Shown here: one piece after another, positions 49,318-58,567 of the stretch | Layout of the letters: each line of letters begins with the position of its first letter | Position numbering within the stretch: position 1 is the first letter of the stretch | Notes under the pieces: generated by a model | What the model was told of the DNA's origin: nothing | Database searches by the model: none | The model's input: the letters and a program-made list of their open reading frames with translations, nothing else | Position numbers and translations under genes: made by a program | Source of the DNA: Aerococcaceae bacterium NML190073 | GTDB lineage: Bacteria > Bacillota > Bacilli > Lactobacillales > Aerococcaceae | Assembly (NCBI GenBank): GCA_026131555.1 | Contig: JAMXJH010000008.1 | Coordinates: 46,136 to 110,135, forward strand | Length of the DNA stretch: 64,000 nt | Reading direction: 5' to 3'

Positions 49318-51867
49318 TTATTCATAATAGGGACGAAATTCTGTTGGTTGCGTCACATTTTGATATTCTGCTTGTCGGTACGCTTCATAAAAATCAGTCC
49401 GCACTTCATCCACGTACTCACCATTGGCAAGTTGATAACCCCATGTCGTATATACAGGCGTGTCCTGCATCACTTCGCTTAAAAACTGATAATACGGCGG
49501 AATCGGTAATGCATATTCGCTATCAGCTAAGACTTCTAACATGTATGGCACCAAGAAATTCGGGCTGAATGTTGTTTTTGACCCTTTAGTTAATTCGAAA
49601 TTCGCCCAGATGATAAACGGCGTGCGATGCAAACGTGCACGATCACCTTCATCCATAAATTGTTCATAAAACTCGTCCGACAATGCAGGCTGATGATCCC
49701 CATACATAACGATAACCGTAGGTTCTGAGAACTCCTGGAAGTAGTCTGTTAACTCCTTGAATGCTTGGTCACTCTTACTTAAACTTGTCAAGTACACACG
49801 CTCTTGCAATGAAGATGAACGCGACATGTTTAATGCAATATCCGTTGGATAATCTTTTTGTTTGTAACCGCCATGTCCTTGCATCGTCGCGACAAAGGTG
49901 AAAAGCGGCTTGTCGGACTTGCGTTCATACAAAGTTCTAACCCCGGCAAAAAGTGATTTATCCGTCATGTAGCCTCGCTCATATTCCGGTTGAACCAACT
50001 CATGAACGGTGCGCTCTCCGTTATTGAAGTAAGCAACATCGAATCCAAGTTGTTGATAAACCTGTTCACGACGGTAATTCTCTTTCGGATACGGATGAAT
50101 CGCTGCTGACTCATAGCCATTCTCCTCCAAAAATGCCACCACGCTGTTATGAGGTTCTTTGAACAATTGTTGGAAAGGAAACATTCCTTTCATTCCCGCT
50201 CCCAATGCATTACTCGTCAACACCTCATACTCAGTATTTGCTGTTCCGCCACCAAATACCGATACGACTAGATCACCGTGCGGATGCTTCTGATTCAAAG
50301 CATGTTGATACTTCAACGGGTCTTGAGAGAGTTTCAAATCTGTTAAATTCGAAAAATCTGCTTGAGACTCATTCTGAATGATAATGATATTCGGAAACTG
50401 TTGCGATGAAGACGGCTTCGTTGGATACTGCGCCATTACTTTGGCAACATCTTTCTCATTATAATGCTTCGGTTTCACCATTTTGCCGGCTTCTTCGTAA
50501 TTGAATAATGCCACAAGGAAGCCGTGTTTCGAATAAGTCGATTGCATACGCCAATAATCGAGATTAGCCGCTCCATATTTCACAATTTGCGGAATCCCAA
50601 CCAACAACATTCCTACCGTTGCCATTGTGCCAATCGCAATGCGTAACGCACGCTGTTTTTTGAAGCGGATGAAGCCGGTTTTGGGCTGCATCAACAAGAT
50701 ACAGACTAAACTTGTGCCTAACATCAAGCCGACTACTTGGTCGTTTGTCAATGACAGCGAGAACTGTTCTGCTACAGACCTAGCCTCCCCTAATTGGAAA
50801 AAATGATACAACTGAATCGGTGTAATCCTCAATTCAATCATGACGCCATTAGCAATTCCCAACGCAGTTGCCATTGTGACCAATATAATGCCACTCCAAC
50901 GAATCGAATGCGTTACCGTAATCAAAATACCGTACACAATCAGAAACATTAACCAGTTCCAAAATAAATACCCCGGCAAAATGTTCACGATATTTGAATA
51001 CCCGTTCTCCAAGATTGCTACACACAAATAGGAAACGCCAGCCAATGTCACAACTGGCAACACAAAGCGAAAGACGCGCCTATTTTGCGCCCATTGATGC
51101 CAGGTAAAAACAGCGAGCGAAATCAACGAAGTGGCGCTAAATAGTGCTAACAGCCAACGTTTCTTGCCGTACGATTCGTTCAATAAGCGAACAGGTGCTT
51201 CACCATAATAACGATAAGAAACGAATAACGTCCCGGCAATGAGTAAGAAACTGCATCCTACAATCAATAAATGGTGCATGGTTAATCGCTGATAATAGCC
51301 TTGTCGAATAAATACATACCCGACAAACATAAAGAGCGCAGCCGCTATGTACCAGATGAAATTGCTCCGACTAATTCCATATTTACTTGGAAAATCAACC
51401 GTAACAAGGCGTTCCTCCCACCCTTCATCATAAGCATTAAGTGTGGTGTATACTTGTCCATCCAGTTGAACATCCAACAATCCAGAAACCGGAGAATGAT
51501 ACTGTAGAAACGATACAGTCTGCACCTCTCCTAAATTCATTTCAATGATTTGATAACGACCCGGAGATGAATAGTAAGGATTTACTTCATGTTGAGAATT
51601 GTACTTGAACGTCGTACGATAAATCGCATCCGGTGTAATGCGTCGCCCATTTACCGTCAAGTTTCGAATACCTTGGTAGAAACCATTCGCTCGTTCATCG
51701 GCTTCCCAACGGGCTCTCAGAATAAGATTCCCTTGATTGTTGCCTACTTTGAATTCGTTATGAAATGAACGGATAAAGCCGACCAATAATAGAATTAAAC
51801 TTAAGCTCACAAGTAAGCGTTGATATTTTTTAGTTTGATTTATTATAAATTGTATATAAGTTATCAC
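49318..51867 (-). CDS. LTA synthase-like phosphoglycerol transferase (sulfatase fold) with an extra ectodomain
   Basis: Membrane enzyme of the LtaS/MdoB family, 849 residues. TM1 (about 18-35) is followed by an unusual extracellular beta-rich insert (about 36-165), then a block of TM segments (about 170-430). The extracellular sulfatase-like domain has PNIIIIQNESQADF (metal site), the Thr nucleophile region FGGGTANTEYEVLTSN, and IVMYGDHQPAL. Typical LtaS has about 640 residues and no such insert, so substrate or partner may differ. The start is GTG with AAGGGGG 8 bases upstream. No terminator separates it from rpsB. Confidence 0.85.
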   Translation of the reverse strand: MITYIQFIINQTKKYQRLLVSLSLILLLVGFIRSFHNEFKVGNNQGNLILRARWEADERANGFYQGIRNLTVNGRRITPDAIYRTTFKYNSQHEVNPYYSSPGRYQIIEMNLGEVQTVSFLQYHSPVSGLLDVQLDGQVYTTLNAYDEGWEERLVTVDFPSKYGISRSNFIWYIAAALFMFVGYVFIRQGYYQRLTMHHLLIVGCSFLLIAGTLFVSYRYYGEAPVRLLNESYGKKRWLLALFSATSLISLAVFTWHQWAQNRRVFRFVLPVVTLAGVSYLCVAILENGYSNIVNILPGYLFWNWLMFLIVYGILITVTHSIRWSGIILVTMATALGIANGVMIELRITPIQLYHFFQLGEARSVAEQFSLSLTNDQVVGLMLGTSLVCILLMQPKTGFIRFKKQRALRIAIGTMATVGMLLVGIPQIVKYGAANLDYWRMQSTYSKHGFLVALFNYEEAGKMVKPKHYNEKDVAKVMAQYPTKPSSSQQFPNIIIIQNESQADFSNLTDLKLSQDPLKYQHALNQKHPHGDLVVSVFGGGTANTEYEVLTSNALGAGMKGMFPFQQLFKEPHNSVVAFLEENGYESAAIHPYPKENYRREQVYQQLGFDVAYFNNGERTVHELVQPEYERGYMTDKSLFAGVRTLYERKSDKPLFTFVATMQGHGGYKQKDYPTDIALNMSRSSSLQERVYLTSLSKSDQAFKELTDYFQEFSEPTVIVMYGDHQPALSDEFYEQFMDEGDRARLHRTPFIIWANFELTKGSKTTFSPNFLVPYMLEVLADSEYALPIPPYYQFLSEVMQDTPVYTTWGYQLANGEYVDEVRTDFYEAYRQAEYQNVTQPTEFRPYYE

Positions 51868-51988
51868 AAATTGTGCCCCCTTCTCCCCAAAAGATTATAC
51901 CACACTTCTGCCAAAATCCAATAATTACTATTCTCCTTCATACATTTGTGTTGTATAATATCCATGCACGTCTACAAGGAGGTTTATC

Positions 51989-53251
51989 ATGGGAACACTG
52001 GTCCAATATATTACAGAGTTTGCTCCCCGTTCATTCGCGGAGTATCCGATGACAGCTGTTGATATTCTGCTGTTGACAGAATTACTATATCTTAAGTTCG
52101 ACTATATCATTCCGATAGAAGCAACCGAGGCGCTATCTCTTGCGAAAGCAGGCGAGCTTTTTCTGGAAAATCTCGAACATCATCGCGAGAACAATGCTTT
52201 TCTAGTGACAGAGCACCGTGTAAATACACTGAAAGCAAGTTTCCAATCCACCCGCTACGCTGAAATTGAATTATTCCACTTCGTCAATGATATTAGCGTC
52301 ATGGAAGAGAAGCAATTCGCGGCTTCCACTTATCGAATTAATCAAGATACTTATCTAATTGTGTTTAGAGGCACGGACGATACGCTTGTCGGGTGGAAAG
52401 AAGACTTCAATCTCAGTTACTCCGAGGAAATTCCCGCACAAATCGAAGCCGCACAGTATCTCGAAGACATAGCTAGCAAAATTGACGGCAATTTCTATGT
52501 GAGCGGACACTCCAAGGGAGGCAACCTCGCTATTTATGCTGCTACCACTGCCCATTTCAATAACGAACGCTTACTCGGTGTTTATTCATTCGACGGTCCC
52601 GGATTTCACCCAAACTTTTTGCAGGAAAAAGATTTCATCGCTATCGCAGACAAAATCCACTACTACATCCCCCAAGAAGCAATTGTCGGGGAAATTCTAA
52701 CAAGGAATGCACAACCTACTATCATTAAGAGCAAACAATTCGGACTCTTACAACATGACCCAAACAATTGGGAAATTGAGAACGGACAATTCGTGGAAGT
52801 TGAAGAAACAACAGCCTTGAGCAACTTAGTTGCTGAAACGTTCAAACGCTGGCTAAATCAACGTGAAAATGTCGAATTGAAGCGATTTTTCGATACGATA
52901 TTTGACCTTTTCCAACAAGCTAATATCACCTCACTGAATGATTTAACTGAAAATTTCTGGGATTGTATCAAGAAACTACATGCCGCTATTACCGAATTGG
53001 ATCCGGAATTACGTGATATTATTGATGGCGACTTGAACGCTTTACTGGACATTGCTTGGAACATTAGCAAAGAGCATAATGTCGAACAATATCGCTCATG
53101 GCAACAAGCCTTTGAGGAATGGTTCAATTCCTTAAAAGATGCGACAATTGCGCGCTTGTTCCCAAATAAGGATACCATCACACTCTCGCCACCACCACGA
53201 ACTCAACCACCCATTAATCCAATCACCAAAGAAGAACTATGGAAAAAATAA
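51989..53251 (+). CDS. DUF2974 alpha/beta-hydrolase (Mbeg1-like), putative lipase/esterase
   Basis: A 420-residue cytosolic protein with a lipase-like nucleophile elbow, GHSKGGNLAIYAA (Ser about residue 173), and an upstream YLIVFRGTDDTLVGWKEDF oxyanion/strand region, as in DUF2974. The C-terminal third is helical, with no recognised domain. Function is unknown. AAGGAGG lies about 6 bases before the ATG. A TATAAT near 51954-51959 is a likely -10. It is monocistronic and diverges from the LTA-synthase-like gene. Confidence 0.82.
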   Translation: MGTLVQYITEFAPRSFAEYPMTAVDILLLTELLYLKFDYIIPIEATEALSLAKAGELFLENLEHHRENNAFLVTEHRVNTLKASFQSTRYAEIELFHFVNDISVMEEKQFAASTYRINQDTYLIVFRGTDDTLVGWKEDFNLSYSEEIPAQIEAAQYLEDIASKIDGNFYVSGHSKGGNLAIYAATTAHFNNERLLGVYSFDGPGFHPNFLQEKDFIAIADKIHYYIPQEAIVGEILTRNAQPTIIKSKQFGLLQHDPNNWEIENGQFVEVEETTALSNLVAETFKRWLNQRENVELKRFFDTIFDLFQQANITSLNDLTENFWDCIKKLHAAITELDPELRDIIDGDLNALLDIAWNISKEHNVEQYRSWQQAFEEWFNSLKDATIARLFPNKDTITLSPPPRTQPPINPITKEELWKK

Positions 53252-53258
53252 TTCTACA

Positions 53259-53303
53259 ACAAAACAGAGGCAAGGAATTCTATCACCTTGCCTCTGTTTA
53301 TAT
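53259..53303. terminator. Bidirectional terminator between the DUF2974 and YtxH genes
   Basis: AAACAGAGGCAAGG and CCTTGCCTCTGTTT form a perfect 14-bp stem with a 10-base loop between convergent genes. Confidence 0.85.
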
Positions 53304-53307
53304 TTCG

Positions 53308-53745
53308 TTAACCTTCGACTACTTCTTCAACCTTATCTTTAGTCTTTGCTAATTCAACTTCGACTGTTTCAGCAACTTCTTCAGCTGACTCTGCCAATTC
53401 TTCTTTCCCTGATTGGAAAGATTCTACGATTTCATCTTTGCGGCGTTGCAATTCATTCGTTGCCTCTTGCGTGAAATCGCTCAATTGTTCTTTCAACTGA
53501 TGAGCAGATTCCTTCAAACTTACTGTAATTTCAGCAGTCTTGCTACTTGCAGCATCATACATTTCGACGCCACGTTCTACCGCATAATCTGTGTATTCAT
53601 TAGCGCGTTCTAATAAGTGATCGAATTCCTTAGATAAATCTTCACGTAATTCTTTACCCGGTTTCGGTGCATATAATAATGCCGCCACACTCGCCACTGC
53701 CGCTCCGAATAATGTTCCTACAATAAATCCACCTTTTTTAGCCAT
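53308..53745 (-). CDS. YtxH domain protein
   Basis: A 145-residue protein with one N-terminal membrane segment (GGFIVGTLFGAAVASVAALLYAPKPGKELREDL, classic YtxH start) and a long amphipathic, Glu/Lys/Ser-rich coiled-coil tail. YtxH proteins are linked to general stress in Bacilli, but their role is unclear. AAAGGAG precedes the ATG. It lies 17 bases after the DUF948 gene, a common pairing. Confidence 0.88.
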   Translation of the reverse strand: MAKKGGFIVGTLFGAAVASVAALLYAPKPGKELREDLSKEFDHLLERANEYTDYAVERGVEMYDAASSKTAEITVSLKESAHQLKEQLSDFTQEATNELQRRKDEIVESFQSGKEELAESAEEVAETVEVELAKTKDKVEEVVEG

Positions 53746-53762
53746 AAGTATTCTCCTTTATC

Positions 53763-54290
53763 TTAGTTGATTTTTATTTCTCCTGCTGTTGCAGAAGGTT
53801 TTGCCTGCGTTACGGATTCCAAATGCGATGTCACAACTCTCTCATCTGTAGGTTGTTCTTGCGGAACAGACTTTTTCGCTTTAGGTTTCAAGTGCGACAC
53901 TGCCGTTCTCGTGAAAAAGCGTCGTACAGCTGAGGATGGACTCTTTCCAAAGCCTGATACTAAATTATTCGTCATTTGCTTGGTAGAGTGATTCAATTCA
54001 GAAACACTTACTCCTACATCACCAATCGCACTAAAAATCGGATCCGTCTTTTCCAATTTCTGATTAAGGTCGTCGACCAACGTGTTCGTTTTGTTGAGCA
54101 AACTTTCAACTTCAATTGACAAATTATCAACATCTTTCGTTACAACATCAATGGTTGTATTTAAGCGTGTTACAGTTTGTTGAACTTGATCCAGAATCTT
54201 GTTCACTTTTGTAAAGCTTAGACACAGGTACACAACCAACACAACAAAGGCAATGGCTGCAATAAGAGCGGCGATGCTCCCTATGCTCAT
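53763..54290 (-). CDS. DUF948 membrane protein
   Basis: A 175-residue protein with an N-terminal TM segment (IAALIAAIAFVVLVVYLCL) and a methyl-accepting-like helical region (KVNKILDQVQQTVTRLNTTIDVVTKDVDNL) typical of DUF948, then a basic Pro/Ser-rich tail. Function is unknown. GGGGGAG precedes the ATG by 5 bases. It is the first gene of a pair with YtxH. Confidence 0.88.
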   Translation of the reverse strand: MSIGSIAALIAAIAFVVLVVYLCLSFTKVNKILDQVQQTVTRLNTTIDVVTKDVDNLSIEVESLLNKTNTLVDDLNQKLEKTDPIFSAIGDVGVSVSELNHSTKQMTNNLVSGFGKSPSSAVRRFFTRTAVSHLKPKAKKSVPQEQPTDERVVTSHLESVTQAKPSATAGEIKIN

Positions 54291-54371
54291 TTATACTCCC
54301 CCTTTTCAATTATCATGTATTAAATATACCATGAATAGTTTTTTTTCACAAATGTTTTAGCCTGTCGAGGT

Positions 54372-54866
54372 CTATTTAAGTTCTTTACACAGCGCTTTAA
54401 CTAAAGGCGCATACGTTTCAGTTTCAAGATTGTGAATTAAGTGTGTGATTCTTTTGAGCAAGGCGCGACGTGTGATAATTCCTTTGAATATTGCATCTTC
54501 TTCTGATTGAATGACGCATAAGTAATTATAGTCCGTCAATAAACCTAATACGTATTCAAACGGTGCATCCATTGTAATCGTCGGGGCATCATTCAATTCG
54601 ATGTCACAAACTTTCAAATCATGCAATCGTTCCAAGTCAATATCTGTTAAAGTTGTGACCGCATTGATAATATTCGACATCGTAATTAAACCGACAATTT
54701 CAGATTTAGGCGTGAGAACAGGAATGGACGAATATTTAACTTGCGATAATACCAATAAGCTGTGATTCAATGTATGCGTGGAACTGACATGGGCTACTTG
54801 CTCATCAGAAATCATCAATTCTTCGATAGAGCCACAAATCGCTTGTTCTATTAAGTGATGAATCAA
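54372..54866 (-). CDS. CBS-pair protein (CbpB-like, possible c-di-AMP binder)
   Basis: A 164-residue cytosolic protein with two CBS motifs: VLSQVKYSSIPVLTPKSEIVGLITMSNII and the DAPFEYVLGLLTDYNYLCVI-to-GIITRRALLKRI region. The layout matches CbpB (YkuL) of Bacilli, which binds c-di-AMP and modulates Rel. The start is TTG with AAGGAG 8 bases upstream. It is the last of the racemase-rdgB-yfcE-CBS group on the minus strand. Confidence 0.8.
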   Translation of the reverse strand: MIHHLIEQAICGSIEELMISDEQVAHVSSTHTLNHSLLVLSQVKYSSIPVLTPKSEIVGLITMSNIINAVTTLTDIDLERLHDLKVCDIELNDAPTITMDAPFEYVLGLLTDYNYLCVIQSEEDAIFKGIITRRALLKRITHLIHNLETETYAPLVKALCKELK

Positions 54867-54892
54867 GGTTATCTCTCCTTTTTATCTGATGA

Positions 54893-55408
54893 CTAGCGCG
54901 TAAATACTTGCTCTAATTCCGGTAAAGCAACTAATTCATCATTGTAATAAGTAACGGTTAATTGTTTCGGTTCCACGGTGATGACTGCGCACGTGCATCC
55001 CGAGTGCTTGCCTCGCGAATGATTCAAGCTTCCTGGATTACATATCAAGACACCGTCCTTATATTCTGCATAAAGCACATGCGTATGCCCGTGGAAAACA
55101 AATTGATAGTCGTTATGTTTAGCCAGTTCGAATAAACGTGTATTCGATTGATTAACTTGGTGACGATGCCCGTGCACCACAAACACTCGGCCAACCGGAG
55201 TAAGCAACTCTTGTTGTGGTAAATATTGTGGATCGAAATCCATGTTCCCGGACACTACAATATCTACTTGATCCCATAGCAAGTCATCTGCCGGAAACTC
55301 CGAATCTCCGCAATGAAAAATATAATCCACTTGCGGTCGGAAATGTTCAATCAATTGTTGTGTTTCTGTCCAACGCCCATGATTGTCACTCAAAACTAGA
55401 AATTTCAT
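54893..55408 (-). CDS. YfcE/MJ0936-family metallophosphoesterase
   Basis: A 171-residue phosphodiesterase with the metal motifs SDNHG, HCGDSE, GNMD, VHGHRH and FHGHTH. It is a small calcineurin-like enzyme acting on cyclic or simple phosphodiesters; the physiological substrate is unknown. GAGGAG overlaps the end of rdgB, whose stop lies 4 bases upstream, so the two are co-translated. The order racemase, rdgB, yfcE is common in Lactobacillales. Confidence 0.9.
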   Translation of the reverse strand: MKFLVLSDNHGRWTETQQLIEHFRPQVDYIFHCGDSEFPADDLLWDQVDIVVSGNMDFDPQYLPQQELLTPVGRVFVVHGHRHQVNQSNTRLFELAKHNDYQFVFHGHTHVLYAEYKDGVLICNPGSLNHSRGKHSGCTCAVITVEPKQLTVTYYNDELVALPELEQVFTR

Positions 55409-55412
55409 CGTC

Positions 55413-56012
55413 TTATAACTCCTCTAGCCAGTTTGGTAATCTTTCTAATAATTGCTTCAATGCATTTGCACGGTGACTGATTTGATTCTTGCGTTCAAGT
55501 GGAATTTCTGCGAAAGTCGCTCCCTCAGATGGCGCATAAAATATCGGATCGTATCCGAATCCTTCTTGTCCGCTTTCTTGTGTCAAAATGTGCCCATAAG
55601 CTCGACCTTCCACAACTAAACTTTCCTTAGTTGGGTGAGCAATCACAAGACATGATACGAAGTAAGCTTCGCGTTCGTCATCGCTTTTGCCTTCTAAACG
55701 TTGCAACAGTTTTGCAATGTTTGCTTTGTCGTCCTTAGGTTCTCCGGCGTAACGCGCACTATAAACACCGGGCTCGCCGTTCAAAGCCGGCACAACTAGA
55801 CCTGAGTCATCCGATAATACCAGATGCCCTGTTAATTGCGCTATCGTTTCCGCTTTAAGGCGAGCATTCGCTTCAAATGTTGTGCCTGTTTCTTCCACAT
55901 CAGGCAATTCCGGATGGTCCAATAACGAGCTGATTTGCATTCCAAACGCTGACAATAGTTGGTTAAATTCTCTAATTTTGCCTTTATTCTGGCTTGCAAT
56001 GATTAGTTTCAA
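55413..56012 (-). CDS. rdgB: XTP/dITP diphosphatase (RdgB/HAM1)
   Basis: House-cleaning enzyme removing dITP and XTP from the nucleotide pool. The 199 residues show IIASQNKGKIREF at the start, the catalytic SDDSGLVVPALNGEPGVYSARYAG, and FGYDPIFYAP with SHRANALKQL at the end. The start is TTG with AAGGAGGA 9 bases upstream, lying inside the racemase 3' end (29-bp overlap). Confidence 0.95.
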   Translation of the reverse strand: MKLIIASQNKGKIREFNQLLSAFGMQISSLLDHPELPDVEETGTTFEANARLKAETIAQLTGHLVLSDDSGLVVPALNGEPGVYSARYAGEPKDDKANIAKLLQRLEGKSDDEREAYFVSCLVIAHPTKESLVVEGRAYGHILTQESGQEGFGYDPIFYAPSEGATFAEIPLERKNQISHRANALKQLLERLPNWLEEL

Positions 56013-56835
56013 TGATTGTGTCCTCCTTGATTATACAGTTATGAATTTGGATATCGTCAATATTAAGCCATTCCATTACGAACTTGGCGAAACTGTCCAC
56101 TTCGCCAGTTGTGTAAAAACGATGCACTGGTGGCACTTGTCTAGCATCGTCAGCTGTGCGACTCAATTTGAAATAATCTAACAATGTGCTAACTTCATTA
56201 ATCGTTTCCACACCCGAATCAATTAATGTCACATCCGGTCCCATGACTGCTTTGATTTGGCGTTTCAATAATGGATAATGTGTGCAACCTAGAATCAATG
56301 TGTCCACACCACTACCATGAAAGTCCGCTAATTGCTGCTGAATAACCGCCGGTGTTTCTACTGAATCCATGCGATTAGCTTCGACAATCTGAACAAACTT
56401 AGGACACGCAACACTTGTGACCTGGAGGTGACTCGCTTTTTCCAAGAGAACATGTTCGTATAATTCACTATTGACTGTGCCTTGCGTACCGATTATACCA
56501 ATGCGATGGTTCTGTGTTTGCTTAATGGCAGCGCGGCTTCCCGGATGAATCACTCCGACAACCGGAATGTCTAGTGTCGCCCGAATCTCATCAAGTGCTG
56601 CAGCCGTACCGGTATTACACGCAATTACCAGCATCTTAATCCCTTTCTCCAACAAAAAACGGGTCAACTGCCATATATATGCTTTCACTTCTTCAAGCGG
56701 TCGTGGACCGTAAGGACAGCGGGCACTGTCTCCCAAATAAATAACCGATTCATTCGGCAACTGCTTCAAACTTTGTTTGACAACAGTTAACCCTCCAAAG
56801 CCCGAATCAATAAATCCAATAGGTAAATGTTTCAT
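55984..56835 (-). CDS. murI: Glutamate racemase
   Basis: Supplies D-glutamate for peptidoglycan. The 283-residue protein has IGFIDSGFGGLTVVK, YLGDSARCPYG, the first catalytic Cys in IACNTGTAAA and the second in LGCTHYPLL. It is slightly long because of a C-terminal tail that overlaps rdgB. AAGAGG precedes the ATG by 8-9 bases. First gene of the racemase-rdgB-yfcE group. Confidence 0.95.
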   Translation of the reverse strand: MKHLPIGFIDSGFGGLTVVKQSLKQLPNESVIYLGDSARCPYGPRPLEEVKAYIWQLTRFLLEKGIKMLVIACNTGTAAALDEIRATLDIPVVGVIHPGSRAAIKQTQNHRIGIIGTQGTVNSELYEHVLLEKASHLQVTSVACPKFVQIVEANRMDSVETPAVIQQQLADFHGSGVDTLILGCTHYPLLKRQIKAVMGPDVTLIDSGVETINEVSTLLDYFKLSRTADDARQVPPVHRFYTTGEVDSFAKFVMEWLNIDDIQIHNCIIKEDTIIETNHCKPE

Positions 56836-56935
56836 ATTCTAACCTCTTCTTTAATTCTAGCTACATTCTAGCATATTTCTGACAAATTTACTCTTGAAGT
56901 CACTTCATATTTTCAAGATTTTTTATAAAATTTCA

Positions 56936-56991
56936 TAAAAAAACACGATAGTGAATGCAAGCTTAATCGTTCGCTTCTCCTATCGTGTTTC
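56936..56991 (-). terminator. Intrinsic terminator of the lipoprotein gene
   Basis: AAACACGATAG and CTATCGTGTTT form a perfect 11-bp stem with a 28-base loop, followed by TTTTATG on the minus strand. It begins 14 bases after the stop. Confidence 0.85.
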
Positions 56992-57004
56992 GAATCTTTT
57001 TTGC

Positions 57005-58501
57005 CTATTTCAGTACTTCCCAAATAGTAGCCGGAACGTTTGTCGTAAAGTTATTCGGGTTGTAGTCATTGAAAGAACTGAAGCGCATTGTTGTAATCAA
57101 CTGAATGGAATCGTCTGAAGCGACTACACTCCAATAATATACACCAATCAAACGTAATGTTGCCTTGTCAACAATGTAATCAATACCGTAAAGTGCTTCT
57201 TCATCTCTTGATAATCTCGATACATCAAAGGCACCTGCGGCAGCAGCAAAACTTTCATAATCACTCTCGAATTGATGACGATAATTTAAGATGGTTACTT
57301 CGCCTGTCTCTTCGTCAGGTTGTTGCTCTACTGTCGTCAAAGCATCGTAATGTTCAATGAACTGTTTCGTCGCATTGGCATAGTAATTGACAGCCTTGTC
57401 GTCTACTTGCTCTACCTTCTTGTCTTTATTCTCGCCATACAATTTGTTTTGGTAGTTCACTTGATAGTCCGCTAACTTCTCTTCTGCTACTTTACCTTGC
57501 ACAATTAAATGCGGCTCTTGGTTGAGATAGTTGCCCAACTTCAACCATGTTGTCTGCTGTTCTTCTTCATAACCACGTTCGCTCAATGTTGTTTCGTAGA
57601 AGAATAACGGGTTCAAAAGATTGCCTTGTTTGAACTTGTCTAAGAAGTCTTCTTCAGTTGTTTCAACTGCTGCACCTTTTTGCTTGAGGTCTACTTTAAC
57701 TTCTTTGAAGGCTTGGTCATACGTTGGGCGTGCTTGCACTTTCACTTGATATGTTGTGCCTAAGTCTTCTACTGTCCCTTCAAAAACAGCATTGGTAATC
57801 AAACCTTTGTCTTCATCAACTTGAAAATTGAAACCTAAATCAAATTTCGCATTCGGAGTCAACTCAACTGGTAAGTCCAACAAATTCGCTAGAACTTTTA
57901 GATGGTCTTCATGTGTAATTTTTTTGGAGATGAGTGGCTGACCCAAGCCGTCTGATAGTTCGAACTTCTCGCTACCCTCCAAGACAAATTTAATCAAATG
58001 CAAATAAATCGTCTGCATACGTCCGTTAGAAGTTTCTTTCCATTCATAATCATTCATGCGACTGTAAGCTTTGACTGCGCCTTCTTCCTTGTCCTCAGCT
58101 TCATCTTGCGTTAAGAAAAAGGACTGCTTCAATGTTTCGCCATTCACATCAGTTTCAGTTTCGGCATAATATTGCACTAAGCCACCGGCTGCATACTCTT
58201 CTTCATTCATCTGTTGTTTGCGATAATTAAAGGTATCTGTTGTAACCGTTGTGTTCACTGCCAGTTTAATTGCTTTCAAATTCTGATAAAAATCATTTAC
58301 TTTAACTAATATGGATTGTTCGCGCTCTGAGCGTTGCGCCTGTTCTTCCAGAATATCGATACTGGCTTCGCGACTGTGTTGCTCGGCGCTTGCATCTCGC
58401 TCTGCAAATAATGGGTCTCCCCCTGATGTTCTGACATCCTCTTGGCATCCCGCTAATAATAAACATAAGCCAATTCCAACAATACTATATCTCTTTCTCA
58501 A
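57005..58501 (-). CDS. Lipoprotein of unknown function (LolA/LppX-like beta-rich protein)
   Basis: A 498-residue lipoprotein with lipobox LLAGC and an acidic, charged linker. The extracellular part seems to contain two related beta-rich halves. The first half (VNDFYQNLKAIKLAVNTTVTTDTF, AYSRMNDYEWKE) resembles DUF6612-type lipoproteins, but I cannot confirm this. The start is a TTG giving (M)RKRYSIVG, with GAGGTG 6 bases upstream; the GTG three codons earlier overlaps that site. It lies 66 bases after the NatB-like gene and may be its last operon member. Confidence 0.75.
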   Translation of the reverse strand: MRKRYSIVGIGLCLLLAGCQEDVRTSGGDPLFAERDASAEQHSREASIDILEEQAQRSEREQSILVKVNDFYQNLKAIKLAVNTTVTTDTFNYRKQQMNEEEYAAGGLVQYYAETETDVNGETLKQSFFLTQDEAEDKEEGAVKAYSRMNDYEWKETSNGRMQTIYLHLIKFVLEGSEKFELSDGLGQPLISKKITHEDHLKVLANLLDLPVELTPNAKFDLGFNFQVDEDKGLITNAVFEGTVEDLGTTYQVKVQARPTYDQAFKEVKVDLKQKGAAVETTEEDFLDKFKQGNLLNPLFFYETTLSERGYEEEQQTTWLKLGNYLNQEPHLIVQGKVAEEKLADYQVNYQNKLYGENKDKKVEQVDDKAVNYYANATKQFIEHYDALTTVEQQPDEETGEVTILNYRHQFESDYESFAAAAGAFDVSRLSRDEEALYGIDYIVDKATLRLIGVYYWSVVASDDSIQLITTMRFSSFNDYNPNNFTTNVPATIWEVLK

Positions 58502-58567
58502 TGAGTTCACCTCTTGCCGTAATCTTTCACAAGTTTTAGTATAACTGAAATCCCTTTCTAACTCAAT

